64,000 bases of DNA from Rhizobium sp. FKL33 (GTDB taxonomy: Bacteria > Pseudomonadota > Alphaproteobacteria > Rhizobiales > Rhizobiaceae), in contig NZ_STFX01000054.1 in NCBI RefSeq assembly GCF_005222915.1, positions 107,166-171,165 of the forward strand. The letters are read 5' to 3'. A program made the position numbers and the translations under genes. The notes below the pieces were generated by a model. The model searched no databases and was not told where the DNA came from. It saw only the letters and a program-made list of their open reading frames with translations. Positions 26,205 through 35,170 of the stretch are shown here, piece after piece (the first letter of the stretch is position 1; each line of letters begins with the position of its first letter).

Positions 26205-26255
26205 TGGGGCTATTTCCTTTGAAAAGGGCGGCGGGCAAGCCGCCGCCCCTGGGCG

Positions 26256-27371
26256 TCACACGAGCTCGCCGAGCGCCGCCGGGCTGAAGTCCTTGAGAGC
26301 GTCCAGCTGGCCGTGGCGCACCTTGGTGACCCATTGCGGATCGTTGAGCAGGGCGCGGCCCACGGCGATCAGGTCGAATTCGTCGCGCTCCAGACGCTCG
26401 ATCAGATTGTCGAGGCTGGCCGGCGTGGAGGTTTCGCCGCCGAAGGCCGCGATAAACTCGCCGCTCAAGCCGACGGAGCCGACGCTGATCGTCGTGGCGC
26501 CCGTAAGCTTCTTGGCCCAGCCGGCGAAGTTCAGGCCCTTCTCGCCATCGATCTCCGGGAATTCCGGCTCCCAGAAGCGGCGCTGCGAGGCGTGGATGAC
26601 GTCGACGCCGGCATCGACCAGCGGCTGCAGCCAGCTCGCCAATTCGTCGGGCGTCGTCGCCAGACGGACCGAGAAATCCTGCTGCTTCCATTGGCTGGCT
26701 CGAAAAATGATCGGGAATTCAGCACCGACGGCGGCGCGGACAGCCTTTGTGACCTCGACCGCAAAGCGGCTACGCTCGGCGATCGTCGCGCCGCCCCACT
26801 TGTCCTGGCGTTCATTGGTGCCGGCCCAGAAGAATTCGTCGATCAGGTAGCCATGCGCGCCATGAATCTCGACAGTGTCGAAGCCGAGGCGCTTGGCGTC
26901 GGCAGCGGCCTGCGCGAAAGCGGCGATGGTGTCGGCGATATCGGCGTCGGTCATCGCCTTGCCGCGCGGCTTGCCCGGCGCGAGCAGGCCCGAGGGGCTT
27001 TCGATGCCGTCGGGATTGTAGTCCTTGTCGGCGATGGTGCTGCCGGTATGCCAGATCTGCGGCGCCATGCGGCCGCCGGCGGCGTGCACGGCGTCGATGA
27101 CGTTCTTCCAGCCGACCAGGGCCGAGTCACCATAGAAATTTGGGATGTTGGGATGATTCTTGGACGCCGGACGCGCCACCACGGTGCCCTCCGACAGGAT
27201 CAGGCCGACATCGGCTTCGGCGCGGCGGCGATAATAGTCGGCGACGTTCTGGCCCGGCAAGCCCTGAGGCGAGAAGGTGCGCGTCATCGGCGCCATCACG
27301 ATGCGGTTCTTGAGCGTCAGGCCCTTGATGGTCAGCGGCCGAAACAGCGTGTCTACGGTTTTCTCGGTCAT
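26256..27371 (-). CDS. NADH:flavin oxidoreductase / Old Yellow Enzyme family
   Basis: A 371-residue FMN-dependent ene-reductase-type TIM-barrel enzyme that uses NAD(P)H to reduce activated alkenes or quinone-like electrophiles. The N-terminus LFRPLTIKGLTLKNRIVMAPMTR, the EIHGAHGYLIDEFF segment with catalytic-site histidine pair, NERQDKWGG, and the phosphate-binding VGRALLNDP near the end are diagnostic. The start at 27371 is preferred over the longer frame because GAGGA lies 4 bases upstream and the domain begins there. It is divergent from an HxlR regulator, the usual arrangement for electrophile detoxification genes. Confidence 0.92.
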   Translation of the reverse strand: MTEKTVDTLFRPLTIKGLTLKNRIVMAPMTRTFSPQGLPGQNVADYYRRRAEADVGLILSEGTVVARPASKNHPNIPNFYGDSALVGWKNVIDAVHAAGGRMAPQIWHTGSTIADKDYNPDGIESPSGLLAPGKPRGKAMTDADIADTIAAFAQAAADAKRLGFDTVEIHGAHGYLIDEFFWAGTNERQDKWGGATIAERSRFAVEVTKAVRAAVGAEFPIIFRASQWKQQDFSVRLATTPDELASWLQPLVDAGVDVIHASQRRFWEPEFPEIDGEKGLNFAGWAKKLTGATTISVGSVGLSGEFIAAFGGETSTPASLDNLIERLERDEFDLIAVGRALLNDPQWVTKVRHGQLDALKDFSPAALGELV

Positions 27372-27415
27372 GTAGTCCTCTTTGATATCAGCACCTCGGG
27401 AGGTGGACTCCCTAT

Positions 27416-27430
27416 GTATAAATTGTATAC
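27416..27430. promoter_or_regulatory. Candidate HxlR operator
   Basis: GTATA-AATTG-TATAC, a 15-bp perfect inverted repeat with a 5-bp centre, lies in the 110-bp gap between the divergent oxidoreductase and HxlR genes. HxlR-family dimers bind such short palindromes over promoters; assignment to this regulator is inferred from position. Confidence 0.5.
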
Positions 27431-27481
27431 CAAGTGGCAAGAACGCACTCTGAAGCTACCAGATATATTCGAGGAAACCGC

Positions 27482-27871
27482 ATGCCGGGAGACGCCTGCT
27501 TTCCGATCCGAACCGGGGCCACCAACCGGCTGATTCTCGACCAGATCGCCGACAAATGGTCGATCCTCATCCTTGCCGTGCTCTGCCAGCAGCCGCGCCG
27601 GTTCAACGACATCCGCCGCGCGCTTGACAGCGTCACCCAGAAGGCCCTGACGCAATGCCTGAGACGATTGGAGCGCAATGGGCTCGTGTCGCGTCGGATT
27701 ATCGCCGGCTCGCCCATCGGCGTCGAATACGCCATCACGCCGCTCGGCTCATCCTTGAAGGAGCCGATCCGCGCGCTGCATGCCTGGACGCTCGATCACG
27801 AGGAGGAAATCCTCACGGCGCAGCGCAGCTACGACGCGGCGCAGGGCATATTCAGTCAAGCGGCCGAGTGA
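27482..27871 (+). CDS. HxlR-family winged-helix regulator
   Basis: A 129-residue DNA-binding protein with the HxlR core: [18 protein letters not shown], then [20 protein letters not shown] (recognition helix) and the wing GLVSRR to YAITPLG. The start at 27482 is chosen because GAGG lies 7 bases upstream, and this puts a cysteine at position 6 (MPGDAC). YodB and related quinone sensors of the family use an N-terminal Cys6 as the redox switch. It probably represses the divergent Old Yellow Enzyme and itself. A longer frame from 27434 is possible. Confidence 0.88.
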   Translation: MPGDACFPIRTGATNRLILDQIADKWSILILAVLCQQPRRFNDIRRALDSVTQKALTQCLRRLERNGLVSRRIIAGSPIGVEYAITPLGSSLKEPIRALHAWTLDHEEEILTAQRSYDAAQGIFSQAAE

Positions 27872-27911
27872 CGCGGCTGAACCGGCTTGGTCTTTTGCAG
27901 ATCGTCATGTT

Positions 27912-29342
27912 ATGAGCCGCGCCATGAGCACACATCCCTCCCCCATTCATGTCATCGGCGGCGGTCTGGCCGGCTCGGAAGCCGCCTGGCAGATCGCCAA
28001 CCGCGGCGTTCCCGTCATCCTGCACGAGATGCGCGGCGTCCGCAAAACAGACGCGCACCAGACCGACAGCCTCGCTGAACTGGTCTGCTCCAATTCCTTC
28101 CGCTCCGACGATTCCACCTCCAACGCCGTCGGCGTCCTGCATGCCGAAATGCGCATGGCGGGATCGCTGATCATGGCGGCGGCGGACGCCAACCAGGTTC
28201 CCGCAGGCGGCGCGCTCGCCGTGGACCGCGAAGGCTTCGCAGAAGCCGTGACGAAAAAGATCGCCCAGCATCCGCTGATCACCGTCATCCGCGAGGAAAT
28301 CACCGCACTGCCGCCCGAAGATTGGGACAATGTCGTGGTGTCGACCGGACCGCTGACAGCGCCTGACCTCGCCGAATCCATCCGCGAAGCAACGGGCGCC
28401 GATTCGCTGTCCTTCTTCGACGCCATCGCGCCGATCGTGCATCGCGACACGATCAACATGGATATCGCCTGGCACCAGTCGCGTTACGACAAGGTCGGAC
28501 CGGGCGGCACGGGCAAGGACTACATCAACTGCCCGATGACCCGTGAACAATACGAGGCGTTCGTGGCGGCGCTGATCGCCGGCGAGAAGACCGAGTTCAA
28601 GCAATGGGAAAACGTGCCCTATTTCGACGGCTGCCTGCCGATCGAGGTGATGGCCGAGCGCGGACCCGAAACGCTGCGTCACGGCCCGATGAAGCCGATG
28701 GGCCTGACCAATGCGCATAACCCGACGGTGAAGGCCTATGCGGTGGTGCAATTGCGCCAGGACAATGCGCTCGGCACGCTGTTCAACATGGTCGGCTTCC
28801 AGACCAAGCTGAAATATGGCGCGCAGACCGAGATCTTCCGCATGATTCCCGGCCTGGAAAATGCGGAATTCGCCCGTCTCGGCGGCCTGCATCGCAACAC
28901 CTACATCAACTCGCCGGTGCTGCTCGACCATTCGCTGATGCTGAAGAGCCGAAAGGGCCTGCGCTTCGCCGGCCAGATCACCGGCTGCGAGGGCTATGTG
29001 GAAAGCGCGAGCATCGGGCTGCTCGCCGGCCGTTTTGCCGCCGCCGAACGGCTGGGCGAGACGCCGTCCCTGCCGCCCGCCACCACCGCCTTCGGCGCAC
29101 TGCTCGGCCACATCACCGGCGGGCATCTGGCGACCGACGAGGAGCCCGGCAAACGCTCCTTCCAGCCGATGAACATCAATTTCGGCCTGTTCCCTGAGCC
29201 GGAGCCCGGCAGCGTCGCGACGACGTCCGAGGGCAAGCGCCTGCGGGGCAAGGACAAGACTGTCGCCAAACGCCGGGCGATTGCCGCCCGCGCGCTCTCG
29301 CATTGCCGCGAATGGCTCGGCGGTGAAGCCACCGCCAACTGA
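27912..29342 (+). CDS. trmFO: Methylenetetrahydrofolate-tRNA-(uracil-5-)-methyltransferase TrmFO
   Basis: An FAD- and folate-dependent enzyme that makes 5-methyluridine at position 54 of tRNA. The 476-residue product has the FAD motif [15 protein letters not shown] at its start, then [39 protein letters not shown] and [20 protein letters not shown], all typical of TrmFO. ATG 27924 ([10 protein letters not shown]) is an equally plausible start and neither has a clear ribosome site. It follows the HxlR gene by 40 bp in the same direction, probably without functional linkage. Confidence 0.96.
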   Translation: MSRAMSTHPSPIHVIGGGLAGSEAAWQIANRGVPVILHEMRGVRKTDAHQTDSLAELVCSNSFRSDDSTSNAVGVLHAEMRMAGSLIMAAADANQVPAGGALAVDREGFAEAVTKKIAQHPLITVIREEITALPPEDWDNVVVSTGPLTAPDLAESIREATGADSLSFFDAIAPIVHRDTINMDIAWHQSRYDKVGPGGTGKDYINCPMTREQYEAFVAALIAGEKTEFKQWENVPYFDGCLPIEVMAERGPETLRHGPMKPMGLTNAHNPTVKAYAVVQLRQDNALGTLFNMVGFQTKLKYGAQTEIFRMIPGLENAEFARLGGLHRNTYINSPVLLDHSLMLKSRKGLRFAGQITGCEGYVESASIGLLAGRFAAAERLGETPSLPPATTAFGALLGHITGGHLATDEEPGKRSFQPMNINFGLFPEPEPGSVATTSEGKRLRGKDKTVAKRRAIAARALSHCREWLGGEATAN

Positions 29343-29386
29343 CGGATAAGCTAAGACACGCTAATATTCGGAAAATTACCGGGCGC

Positions 29387-29839
29387 TCAGATGGTGGCGC
29401 TCGGTTCGGCATCCCGGTCGATGCGGGTCGCGACGGATCCCAGAAGCCAGAGCGAGACTTCCGCAGCATCCTTCTCGTTTCTGAAGGAAAAGGACCCGGT
29501 CAACGCCGGGTGATCGTGAAAATCGATCGAGATCGTCTTTGGATCCTGGGTTGGCGACAGGGTGACGCGTTCGGCATCGATCAGCGTGCAGAGATAGCGG
29601 TTGGAAACACGGCGCATGCAGCCTGCGCCGCCGGTCCACAATCTCAAAAACACCATATCGCCATCGGAACTCATCACCAGATTTCGGATGGCTTCATTGG
29701 GATAGGCGCGCGCGAATTCCAGGACAGCAAGACCTGCGTCGAACCGTTCGTCCGCTTCGCTTTTGCGTACGAAGCCCGTTGCCCAATAGAAGAAACTCAA
29801 GGCGGCTCCGAGAATAACCACCCAAATCGCCAAAACCAT
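29387..29839 (-). CDS. Hypothetical membrane-anchored protein
   Basis: A 150-residue protein that I do not recognise. Residues 1-20 form one hydrophobic segment (MVLAIWVVILGAALSFFYWA), and the rest is soluble with two cysteines (GAGCMRRV and RYLCTL). Coding is supported by a full-length frame, a good hydrophobic anchor and lack of a competing gene; it sits alone between trmFO and the OmpA gene. A periplasmic-facing domain anchored in the inner membrane is the likely layout. Confidence 0.6.
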   Translation of the reverse strand: MVLAIWVVILGAALSFFYWATGFVRKSEADERFDAGLAVLEFARAYPNEAIRNLVMSSDGDMVFLRLWTGGAGCMRRVSNRYLCTLIDAERVTLSPTQDPKTISIDFHDHPALTGSFSFRNEKDAAEVSLWLLGSVATRIDRDAEPSATI

Positions 29840-29924
29840 CGGCCCACTCCAGCATCATCGCTCTCACGGCTAGCGGATCAAGCTTGCGTGAATGTGGCTC
29901 GCGTCGCAATTGCCTTTGCATGCA

Positions 29925-29952
29925 AAAACGCCGGAGCCTGGGGCCCCGGCGC
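29925..29952 (-). terminator. Terminator of the OmpA-family gene
   Basis: On the minus strand CGCCGG (29952-29947) pairs with CCGGCG (29935-29930) around an 11-nt GC-rich loop, and a TTTTTGC tail follows. It lies 24 bp past the stop codon of the OmpA-family gene. Confidence 0.7.
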
Positions 29953-29975
29953 AGTTTTTCACAACAACCGCAGGA

Positions 29976-31817
29976 TTATTCCGCCTGGGCGACCGGACGC
30001 ACCAGCGGCGTGATGCGGCGGATGGTGACGCGGCGGTTTTCACGCTCGGCTTCTTCGGTGTTGATCTTGAGATAACGTTCGCCATAGCCTTGGGTGACCA
30101 GGTTTTCCGCCGGAATATCGAACATGTCCGACAGCACCTCGGCTACCGATTCCGCGCGACGGTCGGAAAGGACGAGGTTGGATTCGTCCGAGCCTACGGC
30201 ATCCGTATGACCTTCGATCAGGAAGGTTTCACCCGGATCCTTGTCGAGAATTTCCCGGATCGCAGCGCCGACGCGCTTCAGCGACGAGGCCTGATTCATC
30301 GAAATGTCCCAGCTGCCGGTGTCGAAGGTAATCGTATCCAGATCGATGCGGCGAACCTTGTCGCGGATACGCGCCGAATACTTCACTTCGTCGACTGAAT
30401 AGACGCGTTCGACCGGCTCCACCGGCGGCTCTTCCAGAAACTCGACGTAATTCCGGTTCGGTTCCTTCGACACATCGATGATGTAATCCTCGACCGGAAT
30501 GGTCAGGCGCATCGGCGGCAAACGGACGCCCGGGTCGCGCAGATACAGTCTATCGGCGCGGCCGAGATCAAGAACCGGAGAGTAGAAGATCACCACTTCG
30601 CGCCCAGCCCTTTCGATGCGCGTGCGCTTGATGATTTCGCCATAGCGGTTGCGGATTGTCACGATCCGGGTTCCGTCGGGGCGCACCACCACTTCACGAA
30701 CGCGATTGTTGGCCAGTCGTTCATAGCGGGTGTCGCCGCGGCGGCCCAGGCGATCGCGATCGTCATCGCGGACGATGACGCGATCGCCCAGCTTGATGAT
30801 CACGCGACTGTCGCGATCATTCAACCTGCGGCCTTCGCCGAGGTCGTAACCCTGGAAGCCGGTGATCCGGTCGCCCTTTTCCTCTAGCGCCGGGCGCACG
30901 CGGATGGGTTTGCCGTCAGCATCCTTGAAGCCAGCCTGCGCTTCGCGATCCGAGCGAGGCGCACGCACCGGTTCGGCCTCCTGGCGCTCACGACGACGAC
31001 GCTCGCGGGCGGTTTCGTCGCCGTTGTCGGCGTCCTTTTCACTGTCCAGCACCGCGGCGCCGTTCTTCACCGGCAGGCGCTTGGGCTCGCCGCGATTTTC
31101 GCCGTCGTTATTGGCGTCGCGCGGCTTCTCGGTCTGGATCTCCTCGATCGAACCGTTGTTCCGCTTCCGCGGCTTTTCAGCCTCATTCGACTGCGAACCG
31201 TTTTCTTCTGTCTGGTTGTTGCGCTTGCGAGGCTTGTCCTGCCCCTGATCCTCGATCACGGGTTTGACCTCGCCCTGGCCTTCGGCGTTGTTGCGCTTGC
31301 GATTGTCGCGGTTCTCGTCCTGCTGCTGGCCCTGCTGTTCTTCCTGCTGCTGACGCTTGCGCTCCTGACGGCGCTGCTCCTTCTGGCGCTGGGCGTCGTC
31401 ATTTTGTTGCTGCTGCTCTTCCTGCTGCTGGCGCTGACGCTCCTGGCGCTGTTTCTGACGCTCCTGCTGGCGCTGCTGATCTTCCTGATCCTGCTGCTGG
31501 CGCTCCTGTTGACGCTGCTTCTTTTCCTGCTGCCGTTGTTCGCGCTGCTGCTGCTGATCCTGATCCTGATCCTGCTGGTTTTTCTGGCGCTCCTGCTGAC
31601 GCTGTTGCTTTTCCTGTTGCCGTTGCTGACGCTCCTGGCGACGCTGCTCCTTCTGCTGTTGCAACAGTTCCTCTTCCGACTGCACCTGCGTCGCGTCCGT
31701 TGTCTGCGGCGCAGACAACACCGATTGCGGGATCGGCGCAGCCTGAACGGGAGAAAGTCCGGTCAAGGCGATCAGCGGAATCGCCGCCGTGGCCAAAAGC
31801 TTGTGTCGTAACGCCAT
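29976..31817 (-). CDS. OmpA-family envelope protein with long Gln/Arg/Glu-rich helix
   Basis: A 613-residue exported protein. Residues 1-26 are a Sec signal peptide ending in VQAAP. Residues about 46-185 are almost only Gln, Arg, Glu and Lys and should form a long single helix or coiled coil. A charged linker with RKRNN repeats follows. After a basic middle domain (about 330-470) comes the OmpA C-terminal peptidoglycan-binding domain, with ITFDTGSWDIS, IEGHTDAVGSDESNLVLSDRRA and VTQGYGERYL, including the conserved TDxxGxxxxNxxLSxxRA pattern. The likely role is tethering the outer envelope to the cell wall across the periplasm. GAGGAAA precedes the start. Confidence 0.85.
   Translation of the reverse strand: MALRHKLLATAAIPLIALTGLSPVQAAPIPQSVLSAPQTTDATQVQSEEELLQQQKEQRRQERQQRQQEKQQRQQERQKNQQDQDQDQQQQREQRQQEKKQRQQERQQQDQEDQQRQQERQKQRQERQRQQQEEQQQQNDDAQRQKEQRRQERKRQQQEEQQGQQQDENRDNRKRNNAEGQGEVKPVIEDQGQDKPRKRNNQTEENGSQSNEAEKPRKRNNGSIEEIQTEKPRDANNDGENRGEPKRLPVKNGAAVLDSEKDADNGDETARERRRRERQEAEPVRAPRSDREAQAGFKDADGKPIRVRPALEEKGDRITGFQGYDLGEGRRLNDRDSRVIIKLGDRVIVRDDDRDRLGRRGDTRYERLANNRVREVVVRPDGTRIVTIRNRYGEIIKRTRIERAGREVVIFYSPVLDLGRADRLYLRDPGVRLPPMRLTIPVEDYIIDVSKEPNRNYVEFLEEPPVEPVERVYSVDEVKYSARIRDKVRRIDLDTITFDTGSWDISMNQASSLKRVGAAIREILDKDPGETFLIEGHTDAVGSDESNLVLSDRRAESVAEVLSDMFDIPAENLVTQGYGERYLKINTEEAERENRRVTIRRITPLVRPVAQAE
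31265..31682 (-). repeat. Low-complexity Gln/Arg/Glu-coding tract
   Basis: About 420 bp built from imperfect CTG/CTC-rich triplets (plus strand) encode a run of QQ, RQ, QE and KQ dipeptides within the OmpA-family gene. The tract has imperfect repeats of QERQQRQQ type. Such tracts can change length by slippage; the reading frame is intact here. Confidence 0.8.
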
Positions 31818-32117
31818 TAGACTGTTTCCTCGCGCTTCGTGTTGTTGTGTTTTCCGAATCGCATTCGATTCGAGGCCATTTTATGTTTCCATCCCGGCCT
31901 TGCCGCCAGACTTACGAAATCTGCCCTTTATCAACACTGAACCGACGGTTCAGTTCCCATTCATAAATACGGCCGGCAACATTCATCTGGATGAGCTTAT
32001 GTTTGGGTGTTGCAATTCGCTGCGGAAAAGGACCATTATTTCAAGGCGAGGCGCTATGAAAAAGCGTCCACGAACAACCGTCGGGCGCAACGCCCGCATC
32101 GCATACAGGGGAAACTC

Positions 32118-32897
32118 ATGAAAATCGCTCGTCGCCTGACCCTAGCCGCGGCCGTTTCGGTCGTCGCCGCTTTCTCCGGCGCAAGCTTCGCCGCCGACAA
32201 GATCGTGATCGGCACGGAGGGCGCGTATCCTCCCTTCAACAATCTCGAAGCCGACGGCACGCTGACCGGTTTCGACATCGATATCGGCAAAGCGCTCTGC
32301 GAAGAGCTGAAGGCCGAATGCACCTTCGTGACCAATGACTGGGACGGCATCATCCCGGCGCTCCAGGCCAAGAAGTTCGACGCCATCCTCGCTTCCATGT
32401 CGATCACGCCCGAGCGCAAGGAAAAGGTCGACTTCACCGTCAAATACTACAACACGCCGCCGGCCATCGCCGTGCCGAAGGATTCGCCGATCACGGAAGC
32501 CAGCGAAGCCGGCCTCGACGGCAAGGTGCTCGGCGCGCAGTCCTCGACCACCCATTCCAACTATGCCGAAGCGCATATGAAGAAGTCCGAGCTCAAGCTC
32601 TATCCGACCGCGGACGAGTATAAGCTCGACCTCGCCAACGGCCGCATCGACGCCGTGATCGACGACGTCGTGGTTCTCTCGGAATGGCTGAAGACCGAAG
32701 ACGGCGCATGCTGCAAGATCCTCGGCACGTTGCCGGTCGATCCGCAGATCAACGGCGAAGGCGCCGGCATCGCCGTCCGCAAGGGCGACGACGCGCTGCG
32801 CGAAAAGCTGAACGGCGCCATCGCCGCCATCCGCGCCAACGGCAAGTACAAGGAAATCAACGCCAAGTACTTCCCCTTCGACGTCTACGGCGAATAA
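32118..32897 (+). CDS. Polar amino acid ABC transporter, substrate-binding protein
   Basis: A 259-residue periplasmic binding protein of the HisJ/ArgT type, probably for lysine, arginine, ornithine or histidine. Residues 1-22 are a signal peptide ending in ASFA. The family motifs GTEGAYPPFNN, GFDIDIGKALC, DWDGIIPALQAKKFDAILASMSITPERK and GAQSSTTHSNY are present. The start at 32118 has AGGGGA upstream. It heads an operon with two permeases; a hairpin after the gene probably raises its level over theirs. Confidence 0.93.
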   Translation: MKIARRLTLAAAVSVVAAFSGASFAADKIVIGTEGAYPPFNNLEADGTLTGFDIDIGKALCEELKAECTFVTNDWDGIIPALQAKKFDAILASMSITPERKEKVDFTVKYYNTPPAIAVPKDSPITEASEAGLDGKVLGAQSSTTHSNYAEAHMKKSELKLYPTADEYKLDLANGRIDAVIDDVVVLSEWLKTEDGACCKILGTLPVDPQINGEGAGIAVRKGDDALREKLNGAIAAIRANGKYKEINAKYFPFDVYGE

Positions 32898-32920
32898 TCA
32901 CAGGCAAAATGCTGAAACGC

Positions 32921-32951
32921 GGCGGGAGACTTGCTCTCCCGCCCGTTTTGT
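32921..32951 (+). terminator. Hairpin between binding-protein and permease genes (attenuator)
   Basis: GGCGGGAGA (32921-32929) pairs perfectly with TCTCCCGCC (32935-32943) around a 5-nt loop, followed by CGTTTTGTCTG. Such elements commonly stop part of the transcription after the binding-protein gene or protect its mRNA 3' end. Confidence 0.65.
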
Positions 32952-32999
32952 CTGACAAGAAGAGCGAGAAATCCCGAAAAGGGAACAAAGGGGAAAAGA

Positions 33000-33869
33000 A
33001 TGCAGGGAGAAGCCGTCTCGACGGCGGAGAGCAGCGTGTCTCTCCTCGCTTCCATTTCGGCTGGCATCGATGCGTTGTTCGGCGCCATCTGGGCGTTGCT
33101 GCATCCGGTGTTGGCGACGGTGGATCCGCTGTGCGGCCCCGTCGGCGTGTTCAATCTGTTTCTGTCGAAATCGCTGCTCGCCTGCGGCGCGACCGGATGG
33201 GGCGACGAGATCGCTTTCGGCTTCTATGTCACGGCGTCGCTGTCGGTCTGCACCCTGCCCTTCGGCCTGTTGCTCGGCTTCTTTCTGGCGCTCGCCAAGC
33301 AGTCGCAGGAACCCTATCTGCGCCGCGCCGCCGATATCTACATCACACTGTTTCGCGGCCTGCCCGAGCTGCTGACCCTGTTCATCATCTATTACGGCCT
33401 GCAGCAGGCGCTGCAATCGGCGCTGGCCGGCATGGGCTATGAAGGGCCGGTGGAAATCAACGCCTTCGCAGCCGGCATGATGGCGCTCAGCGTGGTGTTC
33501 TCCTCCTATTGCGCCGAAGTGCTGCAATCGGCCTTCAAGGCCATTCCACGCGGCCAGTATGAAGGCGGCTATGCCGTCGGCCTGTCGCGCGGCAAGACCA
33601 TGCGGCTGGTGGTGCTGCCGCAACTCATCCGCATCGCCCTGCCCGGCCTCGGCAATCTCTGGATGACGCTGCTCAAGGACACGGCGCTTGTCTCGATCGT
33701 CGGTCTCTCCGACATCATGCGCCAGACGCAGATCGCCGCCCGGGTCAGCAAGCAGGCCTTCTTCTTCTACGGCAATGCCTGCATCCTCTATCTGTTTCTC
33801 GCCATTCTCTCCTCGATTGTCTTTTCCTGGATCGAACGGAAGGCCAAGCAGGCGGAGGTCCGGACATGA
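33000..33869 (+). CDS. Polar amino acid ABC transporter, permease (HisQ-like)
   Basis: A 289-residue inner-membrane permease with about five or six hydrophobic segments. The HAAT-family pattern TLFRGLPELLTLFIIYYG and the EAA loop, EGGYAVGLSRGKTMRLVVLPQLIRIALPGLGN, which contacts the ATPase, are clear. The start at 33000 has AAGGGGAA upstream. A 65-residue amphipathic N-terminus before the first transport segment is longer than in E. coli HisQ. It overlaps the next permease by 4 bp (ATGA). Confidence 0.92.
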   Translation: MQGEAVSTAESSVSLLASISAGIDALFGAIWALLHPVLATVDPLCGPVGVFNLFLSKSLLACGATGWGDEIAFGFYVTASLSVCTLPFGLLLGFFLALAKQSQEPYLRRAADIYITLFRGLPELLTLFIIYYGLQQALQSALAGMGYEGPVEINAFAAGMMALSVVFSSYCAEVLQSAFKAIPRGQYEGGYAVGLSRGKTMRLVVLPQLIRIALPGLGNLWMTLLKDTALVSIVGLSDIMRQTQIAARVSKQAFFFYGNACILYLFLAILSSIVFSWIERKAKQAEVRT

Positions 33870-34696
33870 GCATCGCGCACGACTTGATCCCGCCGCAGCC
33901 CGCCCCGCCCGCCCCGCCGCGCGCCTTCACGCTGGAGCGGCTGGCCGGCATCGTGTTCATGGGCGTCTGGCTGGCGGCCATCATCGCCGCCGGCTTTTCG
34001 ATGGTGGAAGGGTTCAGCGGCGACAAATTCGCCCGCTACGCGCCCAAGCTGCTGTCCGGCCTGATGATCACGCTGGAACTGGTCGCCGTGTCGATCATCC
34101 TCGGCGCCATCCTGTCGCTGCCGATCGCGTTTGCCCGCATGAGCAGCAACAGGCTGCTGTCGACGCTGTCCTACGGCTATGTCTATCTGTTCCGCGGCAC
34201 GCCGCTGATCGCCCAGCTCTTCCTGGTCTATTACGGCTTCGGCAGCTTCAAGAGCTTCTGGGAAGGCCTCGGACTCTGGTGGTTCTTCCGGGAAGCCTAT
34301 TACTGCGCGATCCTGTCCTTCGCGCTGAACACCGCCGCCTATCAGGCGGAAATCCTGCGCGGCGCGATCGAAAGCGTGGCGCGCGGACAGGTGGAGGCCT
34401 GCCATGCCCTCGGCCTCAATCGCTTCCACGCCTATCGCAAGGTGATCCTGCCGCAGGCGATCATCGTGGCGCTCAGGCCCTATGGCAACGAGATCATCCT
34501 GATGATCAAGGCATCGGCGATCGTCTCCATCGTCACCGTGCTGGACGTGATGGGCGAAACGCGACGCGCCTTTTCCCGCACCTTCGACTACCAGATCTAT
34601 ATCTGGGCGGCGGTCATCTATCTGGTGATCGTGGAAGCGCTCCGGAACCTCTGGAACTGGCTGGAAGCGCGGCTGACGCGCCATCTCAAGCGATAG
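33866..34696 (+). CDS. Polar amino acid ABC transporter, permease (HisM-like)
   Basis: A 276-residue partner permease. It has a hydrophobic segment near residues 25-50, the HAAT motif YLFRGTPLIAQLFLVYYGFG and the EAA loop VEACHALGLNRFHAYRKVILPQAI. Translation is coupled to the upstream permease through ATGA. A terminator follows, so no ATPase gene is in the operon; the complex must borrow or find its HisP-like ATPase elsewhere. Confidence 0.92.
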   Translation: MSIAHDLIPPQPAPPAPPRAFTLERLAGIVFMGVWLAAIIAAGFSMVEGFSGDKFARYAPKLLSGLMITLELVAVSIILGAILSLPIAFARMSSNRLLSTLSYGYVYLFRGTPLIAQLFLVYYGFGSFKSFWEGLGLWWFFREAYYCAILSFALNTAAYQAEILRGAIESVARGQVEACHALGLNRFHAYRKVILPQAIIVALRPYGNEIILMIKASAIVSIVTVLDVMGETRRAFSRTFDYQIYIWAAVIYLVIVEALRNLWNWLEARLTRHLKR

Positions 34697-34701
34697 GAAG
34701 T

Positions 34702-34746
34702 GTTGGCAGCACTCGGGGAGATATGCTGCCAACCCTCTGATTTTTC
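34702..34746 (+). terminator. Terminator of the amino acid transporter operon
   Basis: A perfect 10-bp stem (GTTGGCAGCA, 34702-34711, with 34724-34733) with a 12-nt loop is followed by CCTCTGATTTTTC. Confidence 0.8.
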
Positions 34747-34847
34747 ACAGAAATGTCATAAACCACGCAATTTCTTAAGCTTTGGTCAACCATGCAGGCG
34801 TTCAATGGAACGGCAAGCTCAGGGAACTCAAACATTAAGAGGTTGCC

Positions 34848-35114
34848 ATGCACAAAGAACTCGACATGCGGCTCAAGGGCTACGGCCTCACCACAGCCGA
34901 AATCATCTATCGCATGCCCGATCATCCCAGCCTGCTGCAGAGCTATATCTGGCAGCATTACGATCTCGCGCCGGACTTTCCCGAGATGATGAATTTTCTC
35001 GCTTTCTGGCGGACAAAGCTCGACGGCGCGCTGCATTCCGTCCGCTATGTCCATAACAAGCTGATCACGCCGACGGAATGGCGGGCGCTGAAGGGCGAGA
35101 TGATCCTGCATTGA
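34848..35114 (+). CDS. Usg family protein
   Basis: An 88-residue soluble protein with YGLTTAEIIYRMPDHPSLLQ and WQHYDLAPDFPEMMNFLAFW, which match the Usg proteins of alphaproteobacteria. They are named from an open frame near tryptophan genes, and their role is unknown. Coding is supported by strong family resemblance and a usual length. AAGAGG lies upstream of the ATG. The methyltransferase gene follows after about 56 bp. Confidence 0.85.
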   Translation: MHKELDMRLKGYGLTTAEIIYRMPDHPSLLQSYIWQHYDLAPDFPEMMNFLAFWRTKLDGALHSVRYVHNKLITPTEWRALKGEMILH

Positions 35115-35170
35115 TTTTGGAGGCCATCAGCCGTATGAGCCCCTCAAACACGGGCGAAGGACGGCGAGTG

